A stretch of 64,000 nucleotides of DNA from Micavibrio sp. UBA2137 (GTDB lineage Bacteria; Pseudomonadota; Alphaproteobacteria; Micavibrionales; Micavibrionaceae): contig DCXL01000003.1 of NCBI GenBank assembly GCA_002328415.1, positions 46,542-110,541 on the forward strand, read 5' to 3'. Shown here one piece after another: positions 62,573 to 64,000 of this stretch (positions are counted from its first letter, which is position 1; every line of letters starts with the position of its first letter). Below the pieces are notes generated by a model. The model had not been told where the DNA came from, made no database searches, and saw only the letters and a program-made list of their open reading frames with translations. Position numbers and translations under genes: made by a program.

Positions 62573-63172
62573 TTACGCGCATGCAAGTTTGAAGTTATAG
62601 AAGCAATTTTCTTCCGTAACCACGCCATCACGCTGTTGCCGCTCCAATATCTGGGTAACTCCTTCAACGGCCACGCCGCCAGCTTTCTCAACGGCACGGC
62701 GTTGGGGCACATTGGTGACACTCGTACGCAGGATAACGTCCTCAAATCCGTTTTCGGCACAATCATTGAGCAAAAGTTGCTTAAAGGCTGTCGATATCCC
62801 GCGCCTTCGAAAGGGCTCTGCGACACCGTCCTCAGCGACATAGGCCATTGTATCGACCCTGTCCTCGCATTCGAGAGCTGTGGCCACATCAAATTTGGCA
62901 GAAAGGGGCGTGGAGATGATAAAGGAAACGGGAGCGCTGGTTTCAGGGCACAGTCCCACGAAAACATGCCCGCCTTTATCGAAATAGTCGCAGAAAATGG
63001 CGGTCACCTCATCTTCTGTGAAAACCTCGTTGTAAGGCTCGCCGCCGAACACCTCGGCATAGAGCGTGTTGAGACCACCCTCGAGCAGAGTAAGAAGTTC
63101 GTCTTTGGTTTCGATTTTAATCACATTTAAGCCTGTTTTTTGCGCGGCTTGACGCAAGAGTTGAGTTGTCAT
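62573..63172 (-). CDS. GNAT-family N-acetyltransferase
   Basis: The 199-residue protein has a GNAT core with acetyl-CoA loop EPFRRRGISTAFKQLLL. The conserved later strand VILRTSVTNVPQRRAVEKAGG is present. The N-terminal 40 residues are less conserved. The substrate is unknown. It lies just before the aspartoacylase-like gene, so the pair could add and remove an acyl group, but that is inference. Confidence 0.85.
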   Translation of the reverse strand: MTTQLLRQAAQKTGLNVIKIETKDELLTLLEGGLNTLYAEVFGGEPYNEVFTEDEVTAIFCDYFDKGGHVFVGLCPETSAPVSFIISTPLSAKFDVATALECEDRVDTMAYVAEDGVAEPFRRRGISTAFKQLLLNDCAENGFEDVILRTSVTNVPQRRAVEKAGGVAVEGVTQILERQQRDGVVTEENCFYNFKLACA

Positions 63173-63309
63173 CAGATGCTAATCCTTTTAAACGCAGATA
63201 TAATTTTTATTTTGGAAAAGATTTTGAGCGCCGTGCGGTATCAGCCGCGCTCAGGGACTAAATATAAGGGTTTAGCCCCAGCATCTATGATGATGGTGGT
63301 GTGAAGTCT

Positions 63310-63353
63310 GTACAAAAATGGTCGTTTCTATTTTTGACATATTATTTTTGTAC
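63310..63353. promoter_or_regulatory. 10-bp inverted repeat in the GNAT promoter gap
   Basis: GTACAAAAAT (63310-63319) and ATTTTTGTAC (63344-63353) are perfect arms 24 bases apart. They lie 138-181 bp upstream of the 62573-63172 gene on the minus strand. Could be a regulator dyad or a weak hairpin; no T-run is attached to support a terminator. Confidence 0.35.
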
Positions 63354-63386
63354 GTGAGTTCAAAGATATTTTCAAGGGAAAAGTGA

Positions 63387-63863
63387 CTAATCTAATTCCT
63401 TATAGAGATACTTCCCGCTGACTCGGAAGCCGTTGCGGGTGTAGAATTCCTCGACATCCTTGCCGTCCTTGTGGTCGACATCCAGCTCGATTTCGTTACA
63501 GCCTTCTTCGCGCGCGCGATTTTCTGCAAATTCAAGCAAGAGCCTGCCCAGACCTTTTTCCCTATGGTTTTCGTCAATGACAACCTGTTCGATATAGGTC
63601 ACAAACCCGTCATGCAGATTATGGTTATGGATAACGCCAATCACGCCAACAACCTTGTTTTCAAGTTCGGCAATAAACATGCGATAACCTGTGGCGCGCG
63701 CGACAAAGACGCGCTGGGAATAGGTCTGCATGTCCAGACCAGGAATAAGTTGGAGAAGGATAGGGTAGGCATTGTAATAATCGACATCCGAACGTGCCTC
63801 GCGGATGGTCAGGTCCTCACCCGTTTTTGTCTTTGTTTTATAGGAGTCCAAAACCGCACTCAT
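63387..63863 (-). CDS. GNAT-family N-acetyltransferase
   Basis: The 158-residue protein has the GNAT motif A/B: VVIDENHREKGLGRLLLEFAENRA, with the CoA loop ENHREKGLGR, and IELDVDHKDG with EFYTRNGF at the end. It is a separate GNAT from the one at 62573 and the two do not appear to be direct copies. The target is unknown. It is the first gene upstream of the two-GNAT group. Confidence 0.88.
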   Translation of the reverse strand: MSAVLDSYKTKTKTGEDLTIREARSDVDYYNAYPILLQLIPGLDMQTYSQRVFVARATGYRMFIAELENKVVGVIGVIHNHNLHDGFVTYIEQVVIDENHREKGLGRLLLEFAENRAREEGCNEIELDVDHKDGKDVEEFYTRNGFRVSGKYLYKELD

Positions 63864-63959
63864 AAATCACCATAATAAAAGTTGATAAGTGCGCTATTCT
63901 CTAGCCTATTTTCATATCTTTGGCAATTTTTCGTTGTGGGGATGTGAAATAAAAAAAAT

Positions 63960-64000
63960 TGGTTGCGGGGGCAGGATTTGAACCTACGACCTTCAGGTTA
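63960..64000 (-). tRNA. Initiator tRNA-Met (fMet), 3' half, cut by the window edge
   Basis: Read on the minus strand the window edge gives TAACCTGAAGGTCG, then TAGGTTCAAATCC and TGCCCCCGCAACCA. This is the 3' half of bacterial initiator tRNA-fMet from just after the anticodon. The encoded CCA is at 63960-63962. The remainder lies outside the window. Confidence 0.93.

Noticed and set aside
1..64000. CRISPR arrays, rRNA genes and transposases
   Set aside because: None was found on reading; no regularly spaced 25-40 bp repeats with spacers and no transposase motifs were seen.

Overview
The window looks like a chromosomal segment of an alphaproteobacterium of moderate to low GC. I infer this from the long-linker FtsZ, the meso-diaminopimelate type MurE, the fused CysNC, and the SapC and DmdC-like genes. 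The exact order is not decided; a Micavibrio-like or Rhodospirillales-like lineage is possible. No 16S or other placing marker is present.

Positions 1-17660 hold a nearly complete division and cell wall (dcw) cluster, all on the + strand: mraZ, rsmH, ftsL, ftsI, murE, murF, mraY, ftsW, murG, murC, murB, ddl, ftsQ, ftsA, ftsZ. It begins at a 10-bp-periodic MraZ operator and ends at a rho-independent terminator behind ftsZ. Genes overlap or are closely spaced. murD is missing from its usual place between mraY and ftsW. A gap of 273 bp with DnaA-box-like sites separates ftsA from ftsZ.

Positions 17.7-41.2 kb are mostly core metabolism and RNA modification in short units on both strands. They include mnmA, a LOG-family hydrolase, a cysteine desulfurase with a [2Fe-2S] ferredoxin, an alpha/beta hydrolase, a Bcp peroxiredoxin, an AsmA/YhdP-like giant protein, tyrS, anmK and sua5/tsaC. 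A palindromic dispersed repeat, a lytic transglycosylase-like protein, a DmdC-like acyl-CoA dehydrogenase, a HTH/coiled-coil protein and SapC follow. Next is a ugd-cysD-cysNC-cysQ run that makes UDP-glucuronate and PAPS, and a succinate-semialdehyde dehydrogenase.

Positions 41.2-64 kb are more accessory. They hold a decayed receiver/GGDEF/histidine-kinase hybrid next to a lone receiver, and a small stress-like group (PNPOx-like, Tudor DUF2945, DUF2383 four-helix protein). Also present are a membrane-anchored transglutaminase-like protein and a Tat-exported vanadium-haloperoxidase-like lipoprotein with an outer membrane barrel. A PD-(D/E)XK nuclease gene broken by one TAA lies next to tRNA-Glu, followed by a DEAD-box-like helicase with motif II DETD, yaaA, and an AT-rich restriction-modification pair (DpnM-like adenine methylase and a divergent nuclease). 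The rest are two divergent glycerophosphodiesterase paralogues, a DUF218 protein, several unrecognised proteins, an M48 lipoprotein protease, an aspartoacylase-like hydrolase, two GNATs, and the 3' part of initiator tRNA-Met at the right edge. No CRISPR array, rRNA, transposase or integrase was seen.
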